From positions 186,001 to 250,000 of the forward strand of contig NZ_JBFAHM010000008.1 of the NCBI RefSeq assembly GCF_040654195.1: 64,000 bases of DNA, read 5' to 3'. The notes beneath the pieces were generated by a model. It was given only the letters and a program-made list of their open reading frames with translations, made no database searches and was not told the origin of the DNA. A program made the translations under genes and the position numbers. The DNA comes from Hamadaea sp013361475. Lineage in GTDB: Bacteria > Actinomycetota > Actinomycetes > Mycobacteriales > Micromonosporaceae. Shown in pieces: positions 26,899 through 35,236 of this stretch. Positions within the stretch are counted from its first letter, which is position 1; every line of letters starts with the position of its first letter.

Positions 26899-26974
26899 GG
26901 CAGACCGGCCGGATTCGAACCGGCGTCCTCCAATTTCGCGAAGTGGCGCGACGACCTCTGCGCTACAGCCTGCC
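26899..26974 (-). ncRNA. tRNA-like element 2, upstream of ankyrin gene
   Basis: On the minus strand, GGCAGGCTG pairs with CGGTCTGCC to give a 9-pair acceptor-type stem (two G-U), followed on the 3' side by ACC. TA, a D-arm GCGC/GCGC with loop AGAGGTCGTC (GG present), a T-arm GCCGG/CCGGC and a canonical T-loop TTCGAAT are all there. The anticodon-type arm (CCACT/ATTGG) has one mismatch and C rather than T at position 33. The D-arm block matches element 1 at 19 of 20 bases and the T-arm block at 23 of 24, while the middle differs. The element begins 15 bases after the membrane-protein stop and ends about 30 bases before the ankyrin start. Confidence 0.72.
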
Positions 26975-26989
26975 GCGCGGGAGCATACC

Positions 26990-27937
26990 TCAGTGGACAC
27001 GGGACCCGATCGTCGCGACCGCCGCCCGCTCGGCCAACAGGAATGCCATCACCAGACTGATCACCCCACCGGCTACCAGCGCGACCACCACACTCGTCGC
27101 GTACCCGCTGAAGCTTTGACCGGCCGGTGCCCACCGATCGCCGGCCATGATCCCGGGCAGGTCGAGGACACTCGCGCCGAGCATGCCCCCGGCGCCGAGC
27201 CACGCCGCCGCCAGCGGGACCACGAACGGCCGCGCACCCCGCCGATGCACCGCCACGAGCACACCGCCCGCGGCGAGCAGGAATTGCGCTGCGCTGACGG
27301 CGTCCTGCAGGCGCAGGAACGCCGAACGCCCGCCCGGCAGCAGGCCCGGACCGAGGTCCAGCAGCCAGGCCAGCCGCACCAGGGCCAGGCCTGCCGCCAG
27401 GCAAGCCGCACCCCAGGCCAGCGGCACCTGCACGCCGAAAGTCGCCCCGCGCGGCGAGGTGATCGGTCCGCGGAGCACCGGCCCGAAGCGGCGGTACGCC
27501 TCCCGCGTCCACGCGACGGCAAGGGCGATGCCCAGCACGATGAAGCTGCCGTAGACGACGCCGTAGACCCAAGGTCGCAGCGTCGGATCGGTCGAGGCGG
27601 ACTGCGTCGCCGACGGTTCCCACCAGCCCGCCGCCCAGAAGATGCCCGCCAGCGGGATCACCACCACGAACGGGGCGAGCAGTCCGACACCGACCCACAT
27701 GGGCACCCCGACCATCCAGGCCGGCAGGCGGCGCCCCCAAGGCCGGACGGCGGCCAGCCCGGCGAGCAGCCCCACGACGCCGATCGCGCCGGTCACCACA
27801 TTGTCGGTACGCCACTGGGCGCTGGTCACCGAGCCGAAATCGGCCACGCCGACCGGCCACCCCGCGATCCAGAGCGCTTTGAGACCTATATAGACAGTCG
27901 CCGCCGTGGCGGCCACGTAACCGGCATACTTCGTCAT
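26990..27937 (-). CDS. Polytopic membrane protein of unknown function
   Basis: This protein has 315 residues from ATG 27937, with GGAGACGGAGGGG upstream. About eight transmembrane helices are visible, for example GAIGVVGLLAGLAAV, WVYGVVYGSFIVLGIALAVA and VVVALVAGGVISLVMAFLLA. No family motif is recognised. It is the first gene of a same-strand run that continues through the tRNA-like elements, but whether it is co-transcribed with them is not shown. Confidence 0.75.
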   Translation of the reverse strand: MTKYAGYVAATAATVYIGLKALWIAGWPVGVADFGSVTSAQWRTDNVVTGAIGVVGLLAGLAAVRPWGRRLPAWMVGVPMWVGVGLLAPFVVVIPLAGIFWAAGWWEPSATQSASTDPTLRPWVYGVVYGSFIVLGIALAVAWTREAYRRFGPVLRGPITSPRGATFGVQVPLAWGAACLAAGLALVRLAWLLDLGPGLLPGGRSAFLRLQDAVSAAQFLLAAGGVLVAVHRRGARPFVVPLAAAWLGAGGMLGASVLDLPGIMAGDRWAPAGQSFSGYATSVVVALVAGGVISLVMAFLLAERAAVATIGSRVH

Positions 27938-28142
27938 GCGCCCCTCCGTCTCCTGGCGTTTCGTCCATTCGACGCCGCCGGGAGCGCGGCTGTGACATGG
28001 GGATCTCGTCGTGTGCCGTACGTCCCTGCGCTTCAGGGAACGAGATGCGCCCACCCGTCCGGTGGCGCGGCGACGATCCGCAGGGCGCCGAACCGGCGGC
28101 TCACTGCGGTCGCCATCGCCGGGTGGTCGATCCCGCTGCTGC

Positions 28143-28802
28143 TCATCGGCGGATGGGCATGGCGCTTCGGGCGAGGAGGCCGCCGACCGCGCCCAGGCCC
28201 GCGCCGATGACGGTCAGTGCGGGGATCAGCCCGTACGCCATCTGCACGACCTGGCGGTGCAGGAATGTCCGCATGTCGTCGCCACCGGCCGCAGCCAGCG
28301 CGGCGATCTTCTGCTCCTGCCGGCCGATGATGTCGACGTAGACGGTGTCCAGCACGGCGAACGTCGCGACGATCGACGCTCCGACGAGCAGCCCGGCCAG
28401 CGCGCCCGCGACGAGGGGCGCGTACCGGCCACTTGGGCGGCGACCCGCCTGCCAACCGGCCAGGCCGAGGACCCCCAGGACGGCGAGCCAGCCGACCAGC
28501 ACGTTGAGCCCGTCGGTGTCCTTCGTCGTGGCGAAGGTGATGTTGCTGAGGTAGAAGACGACGGCGAGGATTGCGCCGACGGCCAGACCGTAGAGCATGC
28601 CGATACCGGCCGCGAACCGATACGAACGCAGCATGGCGACTCCAGAGTGCAGGTGCGCGTCGGCGGCGCCCCGGACGAGGTCGGCCACGATCCGATGGCG
28701 CGGCCGTCCGTCGGCCACCAACTGCGTGACCAGATCGCCGAGTTCGGCGCCGTAGCGGTCGCGCCATCGGCGGGGATACAAACGCAGCAGCAGCCGGATC
28801 AC
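28143..28802 (-). CDS. Membrane protein coupled to PadR regulator
   Basis: This 219-residue protein has an N-terminal soluble segment (MIRLLLRLYPRRWRDRYGAE) typical of PadR-linked membrane proteins in actinobacteria. About four transmembrane helices follow (IGMLYGLAVGAILAVVFYLS, LVAGALAGLLVGASIVATFA and others). It overlaps the PadR gene by 4 bases and is presumably controlled by it. The function is unknown; proteins of this type are often linked to envelope stress. The 205 bases between this stop and the next upstream start (27937) hold a nested hairpin near 28004-28047. Confidence 0.75.
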   Translation of the reverse strand: MIRLLLRLYPRRWRDRYGAELGDLVTQLVADGRPRHRIVADLVRGAADAHLHSGVAMLRSYRFAAGIGMLYGLAVGAILAVVFYLSNITFATTKDTDGLNVLVGWLAVLGVLGLAGWQAGRRPSGRYAPLVAGALAGLLVGASIVATFAVLDTVYVDIIGRQEQKIAALAAAGGDDMRTFLHRQVVQMAYGLIPALTVIGAGLGAVGGLLARSAMPIRR

Positions 28803-29125
28803 GCGTATGCCTCCAACCGCCGCAACCCGCGGCGAGCCACGGACTGGGCATGCTCCAGGTACGCCTTCAGCGCGGCCGCGCCGTCAGTCGTGATGCGGTA
28901 TGGCCGTCGGCGATCCTCGGCGGGCAGCCCCTGGATCAGTCCACGGTGCTCCAGCCGGCTCAATGCGCCGTAGAGGGTGCCCGGCCCCAAGGTGATCCCG
29001 GCGAACTCGGCGACGTCCTGGATCAGCGCGTAGCCGTGCTTCGGCCCTTCCGCCAGGCTGGTCAGGATGAGGACCGCCGGGTCGGCGAACCGTCCGAGGC
29101 CGCTCAACTCCGTCACCGAAGTCAC
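28799..29125 (-). CDS. PadR family regulator
   Basis: This 108-residue protein starts at GTG 29125. The winged helix is complete (ILTSLAEGPKHGYALIQDVA, GTLYGALSRLEHRGLIQG) with a short C-terminal helix for dimerisation. A 9-base perfect inverted repeat directly upstream is the likely operator, implying autorepression. It is translationally coupled to the downstream membrane protein. Confidence 0.92.
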   Translation of the reverse strand: MTSVTELSGLGRFADPAVLILTSLAEGPKHGYALIQDVAEFAGITLGPGTLYGALSRLEHRGLIQGLPAEDRRRPYRITTDGAAALKAYLEHAQSVARRGLRRLEAYA

Positions 29126-29128
29126 CTC

Positions 29129-29160
29129 ATTACGTCGGGCGTTATATCGTGCGACGTAAT
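29129..29160. promoter_or_regulatory. Putative PadR operator
   Basis: ATTACGTCG (29129-29137) and CGACGTAAT (29152-29160) form a perfect inverted repeat with a 14-base AT-rich centre, 4 bases upstream of the PadR start. Confidence 0.7.
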
Positions 29161-29226
29161 ACTAGGACCCGGCTGTCCGCGAACGCAACGGCGGCGTTCA
29201 CGCTGTGCGTGTGGACCGGCAGCCGG

Positions 29227-30054
29227 CTAGACGCAGGTCTGGTCGGCGCTGCGCGGATCGTCGACGCGCCGGCTGCGGTAGATCTCGCCGCGGTTGGCCT
29301 CGGCGCGCCACGGTCGAGCGCGCTTCATCGCCATCTCGACCGCCGGAGCGTCGCGATCCAGCGTCACGACGGCGGGCACGTCCGCCGACGCCACCGAGAC
29401 GAGGTGGCCGCCGTCGGGACCGTAGATCGCCGAGCGCATCAGATCGGCGCTCTGCCCCGGAACGGACAGGCTCAGCCAGTAATTGTTGATCGCGGCGTAC
29501 GCCTGCGCCTTGATCTGGAAGATCGAGTCGACCGGCCAGGCCGACAGCAGCAGGCAGTCCACCCCGAGGCGCTCGTACTCCGAGAACAGGTGCGGAAAGT
29601 TGATCTCCACGCAGATCATGCACCCGAACCGGTAGCCGTCGACGTCGAACACCACCGGCTCGAACCCGGGACTGTAGAACCGGGTGATCTCGGTGTTCGA
29701 GCAGAAGCGCTTGTCATACCGGGCGACGACGCGTCCCTCGTCCGAGATCACGTAGAGGCTGTTGTGCGGCCGATGCGGGGCGGTCAGCGGGTGCGCCGAG
29801 CCCAGCACCACCCACATTCGCAGCTCCGCCGCCAGCGCTGCGACCTCGCCGACCTCCTCCTGAGCCATCGGCCAGTCGACGTCGTCCCAGTCGGCGATCT
29901 GCTCCTTGGCGTACCCGGACAGGAAACCCTCGGGGAAGTGGATCAGCCGGACCCCCTCCGCGGCGGCGGCGCGCATCAGCTCGCGGGCCAGGCGACCGTT
30001 CGCGCGCGGGTCGGCGCTGCCGGCGGGTTGAGTCGTGGCGATCCGCAACGTCAT
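29227..30054 (-). CDS. Nitrilase-superfamily amidohydrolase
   Basis: This protein has 275 residues from ATG 30054 (MTLRIATTQPAGSADP). The catalytic triad of the carbon-nitrogen hydrolase family is present: Glu42 in HFPEGFLSGY, Lys115 in RYDKRFCS and Cys148 in CMICVEINFP. Such enzymes hydrolyse amides, nitriles or carbamoyl groups; this size and sequence suggest an aliphatic amidase or carbamoylase-like member. It stands alone between PadR and the DUF4383 gene, so context gives no substrate. Confidence 0.9.
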   Translation of the reverse strand: MTLRIATTQPAGSADPRANGRLARELMRAAAAEGVRLIHFPEGFLSGYAKEQIADWDDVDWPMAQEEVGEVAALAAELRMWVVLGSAHPLTAPHRPHNSLYVISDEGRVVARYDKRFCSNTEITRFYSPGFEPVVFDVDGYRFGCMICVEINFPHLFSEYERLGVDCLLLSAWPVDSIFQIKAQAYAAINNYWLSLSVPGQSADLMRSAIYGPDGGHLVSVASADVPAVVTLDRDAPAVEMAMKRARPWRAEANRGEIYRSRRVDDPRSADQTCV

Positions 30055-30322
30055 CCCGGAATCCTGCCACGCTCGCTGGGCGCGCGATCCGGTTCGGCGG
30101 TTCGGTTTCTCCCCGTGCACCGGGCGGCCGACCGACGCTGACGACTCCGTGGTCCAACGGGGCGGGCCGGGTGTCCCTCGACGCCACCCGGCGAACTGTG
30201 AGGAAAGGTCTCCTAGCTGCTGTTTCAACTCCCAACGTGCCTCGTCGGCGGCGGCCGCGAAGGTCCCGATTCATCGACAATTGTTGGGGACTTCATCGGC
30301 GCCGACGAAAGGCTGACCTCTC

Positions 30323-30718
30323 ATGCAAAGGAAGCAGACGCTGCTGTTCGGCGTCGTCATGGCCATCGTGACGACGCTGAACTTCATTCCGGGCACCTCC
30401 GTCGTCCGCGACGGCACCAAGCTGCTGTTCGGCATCTTCCAGGTCGGCCCGGGCCTGGAGGTGCTGCACTACGCCATGGCCGCCGCGCTGATCCTGTTCG
30501 GTCTGCTCGCCCGCAGTACGCGGGGCGTACTGGTCACGACGGGCACGATCTTCGGGCTCGCCGCGATCATCGGCTGGATCTCCGGCGATCACGTGTTCGG
30601 CCTGATGGACGTCAACGTCGCCGACAACGCCTTGCACACGTTCTTCGCGCTCTTCCTGTTCACCCTCGCATTCGCGCTGCGCGACGCACCCCGCGTGCCC
30701 GTCGCGGTCCGCGGGTGA
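30323..30718 (+). CDS. DUF4383-type four-helix membrane protein
   Basis: This 131-residue protein has four transmembrane helices (LLFGVVMAIVTTLNFIPG, LHYAMAAALILFGLLAR, GTIFGLAAIIGWISG, ALHTFFALFLFTLAFAL). The pattern, with a His-containing LHYAMA and NALHTFFAL, fits the actinobacterial DUF4383 family. The stop overlaps the next start by 4 bases. The 268-base region upstream (30055-30322) holds no gene that I can support. Confidence 0.75.
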   Translation: MQRKQTLLFGVVMAIVTTLNFIPGTSVVRDGTKLLFGIFQVGPGLEVLHYAMAAALILFGLLARSTRGVLVTTGTIFGLAAIIGWISGDHVFGLMDVNVADNALHTFFALFLFTLAFALRDAPRVPVAVRG

Positions 30719-31593
30719 CCACCCCTGCCGTGGGCCGGTGGGCGACCGCCGGCCCGCGGGCGAGGCTGCTCGCGGTGAGCGATCTGCACGTCGGGTACGC
30801 CGAGAACTGGGCACTGGTGCGGCAGCTGCGGCCGTCGTCCGACGAGGACTGGCTGCTGGTCGCCGGAGACGTCGCCGAGCGGCCCAGTGATCTCGAAGCG
30901 GTGCTCGGGATGCTGGCCGGCCGGTTCGCCAAGGTCGTCTGGGTGCCGGGCAACCACGAGTTGTGGTGCCGCAGGAACGATCCCGTGCAACTGCGGGGCG
31001 AGCAGCGGTACCGCTTCCTCGTCGACCTCTGCCGGACGCTGGGCGTCGTGACGCCGGAGGACGAGTACCCGATCTTCGAGGGCGAGGACGGGCCGGTCCG
31101 GATCGTTCCGCTGTTCCTGCTGTACGACTACACGTTCCGGCCGGAGGGCACGACCGCCGCGCAGGCACTGGCCGCGGCGTACGCCAGTGGGGTGGTCTGC
31201 TCCGACGAGTTCTTCCTCGATCCCGAGCCGTACGCCGGGCGCGCCGCCTGGTGCGCCGAGCGGGTCCGGCTGACCGAAGGCCGGCTGGCCGCCCTCGACG
31301 ACACCCCGATGATCCTGGTCAACCACTTCCCGCTGGTGCGGCAGCCCACCGACGTCCTGCGGTACCCGGTGTTCGCCCAATGGTGCGGCACCGTGCGGAC
31401 GGCGGACTGGCATCGGCGGTTCCCCGTACGCGCCGTCGTCTACGGCCATCTGCACATTCCCCGCCGGGATCTGTTCGACGGCGTGCCCTTCGAGGAGGTG
31501 TCGCTCGGCTATCCGCGTGAGTGGCAGGTCCGGGGGCTCCCGCACGGGTTGCTCCGGGACGTGCTCGCGCCGCATCCCGCGCGTACGCCGTGA
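30715..31593 (+). CDS. Metallophosphoesterase, PptH-like
   Basis: This 292-residue calcineurin-like phosphoesterase has all metal-binding motifs: AVSDLHVGY, VAGDVAERPSD, PGNHELW, VNHFPLV and YGHLHIP. It overlaps the phosphopantetheinyl transferase gene by 4 bases. The same pair exists in mycobacteria, where Rv2795c (PptH) removes phosphopantetheine from carrier proteins that PptT has loaded. This gene is therefore probably a PptH-type hydrolase that opposes the transferase; the match is by family and context. Confidence 0.85.
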   Translation: MTTPAVGRWATAGPRARLLAVSDLHVGYAENWALVRQLRPSSDEDWLLVAGDVAERPSDLEAVLGMLAGRFAKVVWVPGNHELWCRRNDPVQLRGEQRYRFLVDLCRTLGVVTPEDEYPIFEGEDGPVRIVPLFLLYDYTFRPEGTTAAQALAAAYASGVVCSDEFFLDPEPYAGRAAWCAERVRLTEGRLAALDDTPMILVNHFPLVRQPTDVLRYPVFAQWCGTVRTADWHRRFPVRAVVYGHLHIPRRDLFDGVPFEEVSLGYPREWQVRGLPHGLLRDVLAPHPARTP

Positions 31594-32261
31594 TCGAGCG
31601 GATTCTGCCGCCGGACGTCGTCGCCGTGGAAGCCGTCGTCGACACCGTCGCCCAGCCGCATCCCGACGAGGCCGCTCTCGTGGCCCGAGCGGTGCCGAGA
31701 AGGCGGCAGGAGTTCGTCACGACTCGGCGGTGTGCGCGGCAGGCGCTGGCCCGGCTCGGCTGCCCGCCGGTCGCGATCGGCACCGGTCCCCGCGGCGAAC
31801 CGCTGTGGCCGGACGGCGTCGTGGGGAGTCTGACGCACTGCGCCGGATATCGAGCCGCCGTCGTCGCTCGGGCTGTCCGCGTATCAGCTGTCGGCATCGA
31901 CGCCGAGCCGAACGAACCGCTCGCCCCCGGTGTGCTGGACGCGGTGTCCTCCTCAGCGGAACGCGCGGACCTCGCGCGGTACGCGGGCGTGTGCGTGGAC
32001 CGGTTGTTGTTCAGCGCGAAGGAGAGCGTCTACAAGGCGTGGTTCCCCGCCGTCGGCACCTTCCTGGACTTCGGGCAGGCGAGTCTGCGGTTCACCGCGG
32101 ACGGCGCGTTCACGGCGGAGCTGGCGGTGTCCGCGCCCGAGCGGGAGGCGAGCCGGGCGATCTGGGCGGACGGGCGGCCACGCGGGCGGTGGATGGTAGC
32201 GGGTGGACTGGTGCTGACCGCGGTCGTGGCCGGCGGACACGCGACAACTCCGCACTTTTGA
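31590..32261 (+). CDS. Sfp/PptT-type 4'-phosphopantetheinyl transferase
   Basis: This protein has 223 residues from GTG 31590, inside the stop of the preceding gene. Motifs are VGIDAEPNEPL at 101-111 (Mg/CoA) and FSAKESVYKAW at 141-151, with GSLTHCAGY as the P1b motif. It transfers phosphopantetheine from CoA to carrier-protein serines. The iterative PKS 7 kb away has one ACP and no built-in transferase, so it is a likely client, alongside other carrier proteins in the genome. Confidence 0.92.
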   Translation: MIERILPPDVVAVEAVVDTVAQPHPDEAALVARAVPRRRQEFVTTRRCARQALARLGCPPVAIGTGPRGEPLWPDGVVGSLTHCAGYRAAVVARAVRVSAVGIDAEPNEPLAPGVLDAVSSSAERADLARYAGVCVDRLLFSAKESVYKAWFPAVGTFLDFGQASLRFTADGAFTAELAVSAPEREASRAIWADGRPRGRWMVAGGLVLTAVVAGGHATTPHF

Positions 32262-32300
32262 AGACGCCGCGCGACATCGCCGTCTGTCTACATTCGATAC

Positions 32301-33134
32301 ATGAGTGCGATCGTGTCGCCCGGCCAATGGAGCGCGGTCCGGGCCGCCTATGACGCCGCGGGGCAACGCTTCCTCGATCTCGCGGCCACCGTGCCGCCGC
32401 AGGCCATGGCCACAAAAGACTGGTCGGTCGCCGACACGGTGGCGCACCTGATGACGCTGTCGCGGATGGCGGTCGACGTCGCGCGGCGGCAGCCGAACCG
32501 GGCCGAGCTGATCGCCGCGACCACGGTCGACACGGTCGCCGGGCTCAACGACGCGCTGATGGGCGACTTCGCGACGCGCGATGTCCCGGTGCTGCTCAAG
32601 CAGATCCGAGCGGAGATGGACGAGCTGTTGCGGGTGACCGCCGACGCCACGCCGACCGACACTGTGGCGTGGCTGGGCGGCAGCCGGCTCTCGATCGCCG
32701 CCGTGCACGCGCACATGATGAACGAGTTCCACATCCACGGCCGTGACGTCGCGCTCGCCACCGGTACGCCGTGGGCGGTGCCGCCGGCGGAGGCGGTGCT
32801 GTTCTTCGACCTCTTCATGATCGGCATCGTCCGCACGGGATACGGGATCCTGCTGGAAAACGGCATCGCCCCGCCCAGCGGCCGGGTCGCCGTGCAGTTC
32901 CGGTCGAAGTACTCGCAGCCGGTCACGATGGTGGTCACCGACGGCGTGGTCTCGATCGAGGATCCGGGCTGGGACGTCGACGTCCACGTGCGCTTCGATC
33001 CGGCGACCCTCAACCAGATCATGTTCGGCCGGGTCACCAAGGTACGCGCCGCGCTCACCGGGAAGATCCAGGTCTGGGGCCGGCGGCCCTGGCTGCTGCT
33101 GCCGTTCCTGACCTATGTGCACATGCCGTCCTGA
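32301..33134 (+). CDS. DinB-like / maleylpyruvate isomerase-type protein
   Basis: This 277-residue protein has an N-terminal four-helix DinB-like domain (WSVADTVAHLMTLSRMAVDV), a conserved His motif (VHAHMMNEFHIHGRDVALAT) and a C-terminal SCP2-like beta domain. This is the TIGR03083-type arrangement. Members include mycothiol-dependent enzymes in actinomycetes, and the His residues at about 137-151 could bind metal. The exact reaction is unknown. It is a single gene. Confidence 0.8.
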   Translation: MSAIVSPGQWSAVRAAYDAAGQRFLDLAATVPPQAMATKDWSVADTVAHLMTLSRMAVDVARRQPNRAELIAATTVDTVAGLNDALMGDFATRDVPVLLKQIRAEMDELLRVTADATPTDTVAWLGGSRLSIAAVHAHMMNEFHIHGRDVALATGTPWAVPPAEAVLFFDLFMIGIVRTGYGILLENGIAPPSGRVAVQFRSKYSQPVTMVVTDGVVSIEDPGWDVDVHVRFDPATLNQIMFGRVTKVRAALTGKIQVWGRRPWLLLPFLTYVHMPS

Positions 33135-33253
33135 TTGGAGCGGATCTGTCCGTTGCCTCCCCTCCGGCTGACCCGTTGACCAGGGTGCCGGAGTGAGGAC
33201 GCTGGGTGCGTCCCGCCGGTGTTGTCGTTTTCCAACCCCGGAGGAGGATCACC

Positions 33254-33676
33254 ATGCCGAACGAAGACATCTGGCTCACGGTCGCGACGGACGTCATCGG
33301 CGGCGGCAAGCTGGACCTGATCGACGAGTTGTTCGCCAGCGACTTCGTGGAGCACCTGCCGCAGCCGCCCGGCATGCCCACCGGCCGGGACGGGTTCCGC
33401 CTGTTCTGCTCGCAACTGCACCAGGCGTTCCCCGACCTGAACCTCGACGTGGTGCACAAGTTCGACTCCGACGACAAGCACATCGGGCACGTGCGGCTGT
33501 CGGGCACGATGACCGGCGAGTTCTTCGGCATGCCGCCGGCGAACAAGGCCGCCACCTGGGAGGAGATGCACATCGTCCGGGTGGACGGCGGTCAGGTCAA
33601 GGAGCACTGGGGCGTCGTCGACCAGTTCGGGATGCTTCAGCAGCTCGGGTTCGTGCCCGCCCCCGGCGGGCACTGA
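33254..33676 (+). CDS. SnoaL-like polyketide cyclase family protein
   Basis: This protein has 140 residues from ATG 33254 with GGAGGATC upstream. The cone-shaped NTF2-like fold is indicated by FVEHLPQPPGMPTGRDGFRL, QAFPDLNLDVVHKF and VKEHWGVVDQFGMLQQLG. This is the SnoaL/ester-cyclase signature, but most single-gene members have no known substrate. It is convergent with AraC, so it need not be linked to the PKS. Confidence 0.82.
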   Translation: MPNEDIWLTVATDVIGGGKLDLIDELFASDFVEHLPQPPGMPTGRDGFRLFCSQLHQAFPDLNLDVVHKFDSDDKHIGHVRLSGTMTGEFFGMPPANKAATWEEMHIVRVDGGQVKEHWGVVDQFGMLQQLGFVPAPGGH

Positions 33677-33728
33677 TCCGGACGCCTGCCGGGCCGCGGG
33701 CGCTCGAGCTGCTTGCCAGACGCTACGC

Positions 33729-33758
33729 CGCTGAGGGCCGGGCCGGCGGCCCTCAGCG
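33729..33758. terminator. Bidirectional terminator
   Basis: CGCTGAGGGCC (33729-33739) pairs perfectly with GGCCCTCAGCG (33748-33758), between the convergent SnoaL-like and AraC genes. Confidence 0.75.
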
Positions 33759-33763
33759 TACGG

Positions 33764-34567
33764 TCACCGGATCGACCGGTCGGGACGGCGCATCCGCTGC
33801 TGCCCGATCCGTTCGAGGGCGGCGGTGCGTACGTCGAGCAGCGCCATGAGTACTGGTGGGTCCATCGACCCCATCGAGCGCAGCTGGACCTCGACGCCTT
33901 CGATGGACGCCTCCTGGCGTACGGCGACGGGGCCGAGCGTGGCGGCGGCGAGCTGGTCAGCGCCGGGGGTGCCCGGCCGGGCCGTCTCGGTTCCGGCCGG
34001 CACAGAGTGCACCAGCAGGTACCACATGCCCGGTGGCACCTTCTCCAGCAGGAACGGCCCGGCGCCCGCCAGCACCGTGCAGCTGACCGGCCGGCCTTCG
34101 GGGATGCGGTCGCGGAACAACCCCGCGAAGATCAGCTCGTCGCGCTCCGGGGTCGCCGAACGGATGACGCCACGCAGGGATCCGGTCGCGACTCCGACGG
34201 CGTGGTTGGGACAGGTCGTCTCGATGTACGGCGTGACGCCCTGTTGCCGGCGATAAGTGGTGGGGGACAGGCCGACGCTGCGGGTGAAGCGGGTGCTGAA
34301 GGTGCCGACGCTGGTGTAGCCGACGCGCAGGCTGATGTCCGCGATGTTGTACGAGGTGGACACCAGCAACTGCTTGGCCCGCTGCAGACGCAGCGCCGAC
34401 AGGAACCGGCCGGGCGACAGCCCGGTCACCCGCTGGAAGATGCGGGAGAAGTGGAACTTGCTGAACATGGCGACCTTGGCCATGTCGTCGATGGTCAGCT
34501 GTTCGTCCAAATTGTCGCGCATCACCGCGATCACCCGTTCGACGGCTCTTTCCGCCGCATTATCCAT
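33764..34567 (-). CDS. AraC family regulator
   Basis: This protein has 267 residues from ATG 34567 with AAGGAGG upstream. The DNA-binding domain is N-terminal (VAMFSKFHFSRIFQRVTGLS; ISLRVGYTSVGTFSTRFTRS), and a separate ligand or effector domain is C-terminal. This is the reverse of the usual AraC order but occurs in the MarA/Rob-like branch. The target is not evident; the long gene-free region upstream may hold its regulatory sites. Confidence 0.88.
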   Translation of the reverse strand: MDNAAERAVERVIAVMRDNLDEQLTIDDMAKVAMFSKFHFSRIFQRVTGLSPGRFLSALRLQRAKQLLVSTSYNIADISLRVGYTSVGTFSTRFTRSVGLSPTTYRRQQGVTPYIETTCPNHAVGVATGSLRGVIRSATPERDELIFAGLFRDRIPEGRPVSCTVLAGAGPFLLEKVPPGMWYLLVHSVPAGTETARPGTPGADQLAAATLGPVAVRQEASIEGVEVQLRSMGSMDPPVLMALLDVRTAALERIGQQRMRRPDRSIR

Positions 34568-35236
34568 GACGCCTCCTTGGCCTTTTAGGCATCCCGACGT
34601 GCGGTACCCGTGTACCGGAAACGGAGCGTCCAGAACCAATTCACCGGCGATTTCCCAGCCGCTCCCACCACGGCTGGACAACGCCATTGAAGGCTCTTCC
34701 GAGGTCTTATTCCCACCTCTGTTCCGTGTGTCCCCCCGGTAGTGCGCAAAGGTGACCGCAGTTAACCTGCGAGTAGCTTTCGGATCCCGATCGCCGCTCC
34801 GCCATCGGTCCAGTGATGGAACCAGATGTTACGGAGCGCGGGCGCGCTTAAGCAACGAGTCAGTGCTACACAGTGGTACGGATGTCCCGTATCATGGGAT
34901 GAATCGGTGCGGTACTGCTCTGAACTGCTCACTCATGCCTGGTCGTTTGCTCCGCTCTGGAAAGTGAGCAACATTTTGGAGAGGGGATAGCGGGTATCGC
35001 AGTTATCCGTTTTCGTCACGCATCGCATCGGCGAATGGGGACAGGCTCCGCTGAATAGACCATTGTGGCTGGTCGGGAGCGCTCCATTCGCCACGCTGAG
35101 TGATCCGCGCAAGATGCATATTGCGAATGTGTTGCGACCGGGATCCACCGACCGCCGGGCGCGCCGCAAAAGCGCCTTCTCGCGGTTGCCCGCGGGCGCG
35201 ATCCGTGCTCTATTCGGCGGACGAGTCCGCCGCCGC
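34568..35236. other. Long gene-free stretch
   Basis: These 669 bases lie between the AraC start and the YCII stop. Their base composition is visibly less GC-rich than the genes around them, and no frame has convincing codon bias or a ribosome-binding site. An 8-base inverted repeat (TGCTCACT 34926-34933 with AGTGAGCA 34963-34970) and the small palindrome TCCC-GTATCAT-GGGA near 34887 are present. It may contain the AraC promoter, an RNA or a decayed gene. Confidence 0.5.

Noticed and set aside
33254..33676. SnoaL-like gene as part of the PKS cluster
   Set aside because: It is separated by AraC, a 669-base gap and YCII, and is convergent with its neighbour; the fold is common in unrelated genes.
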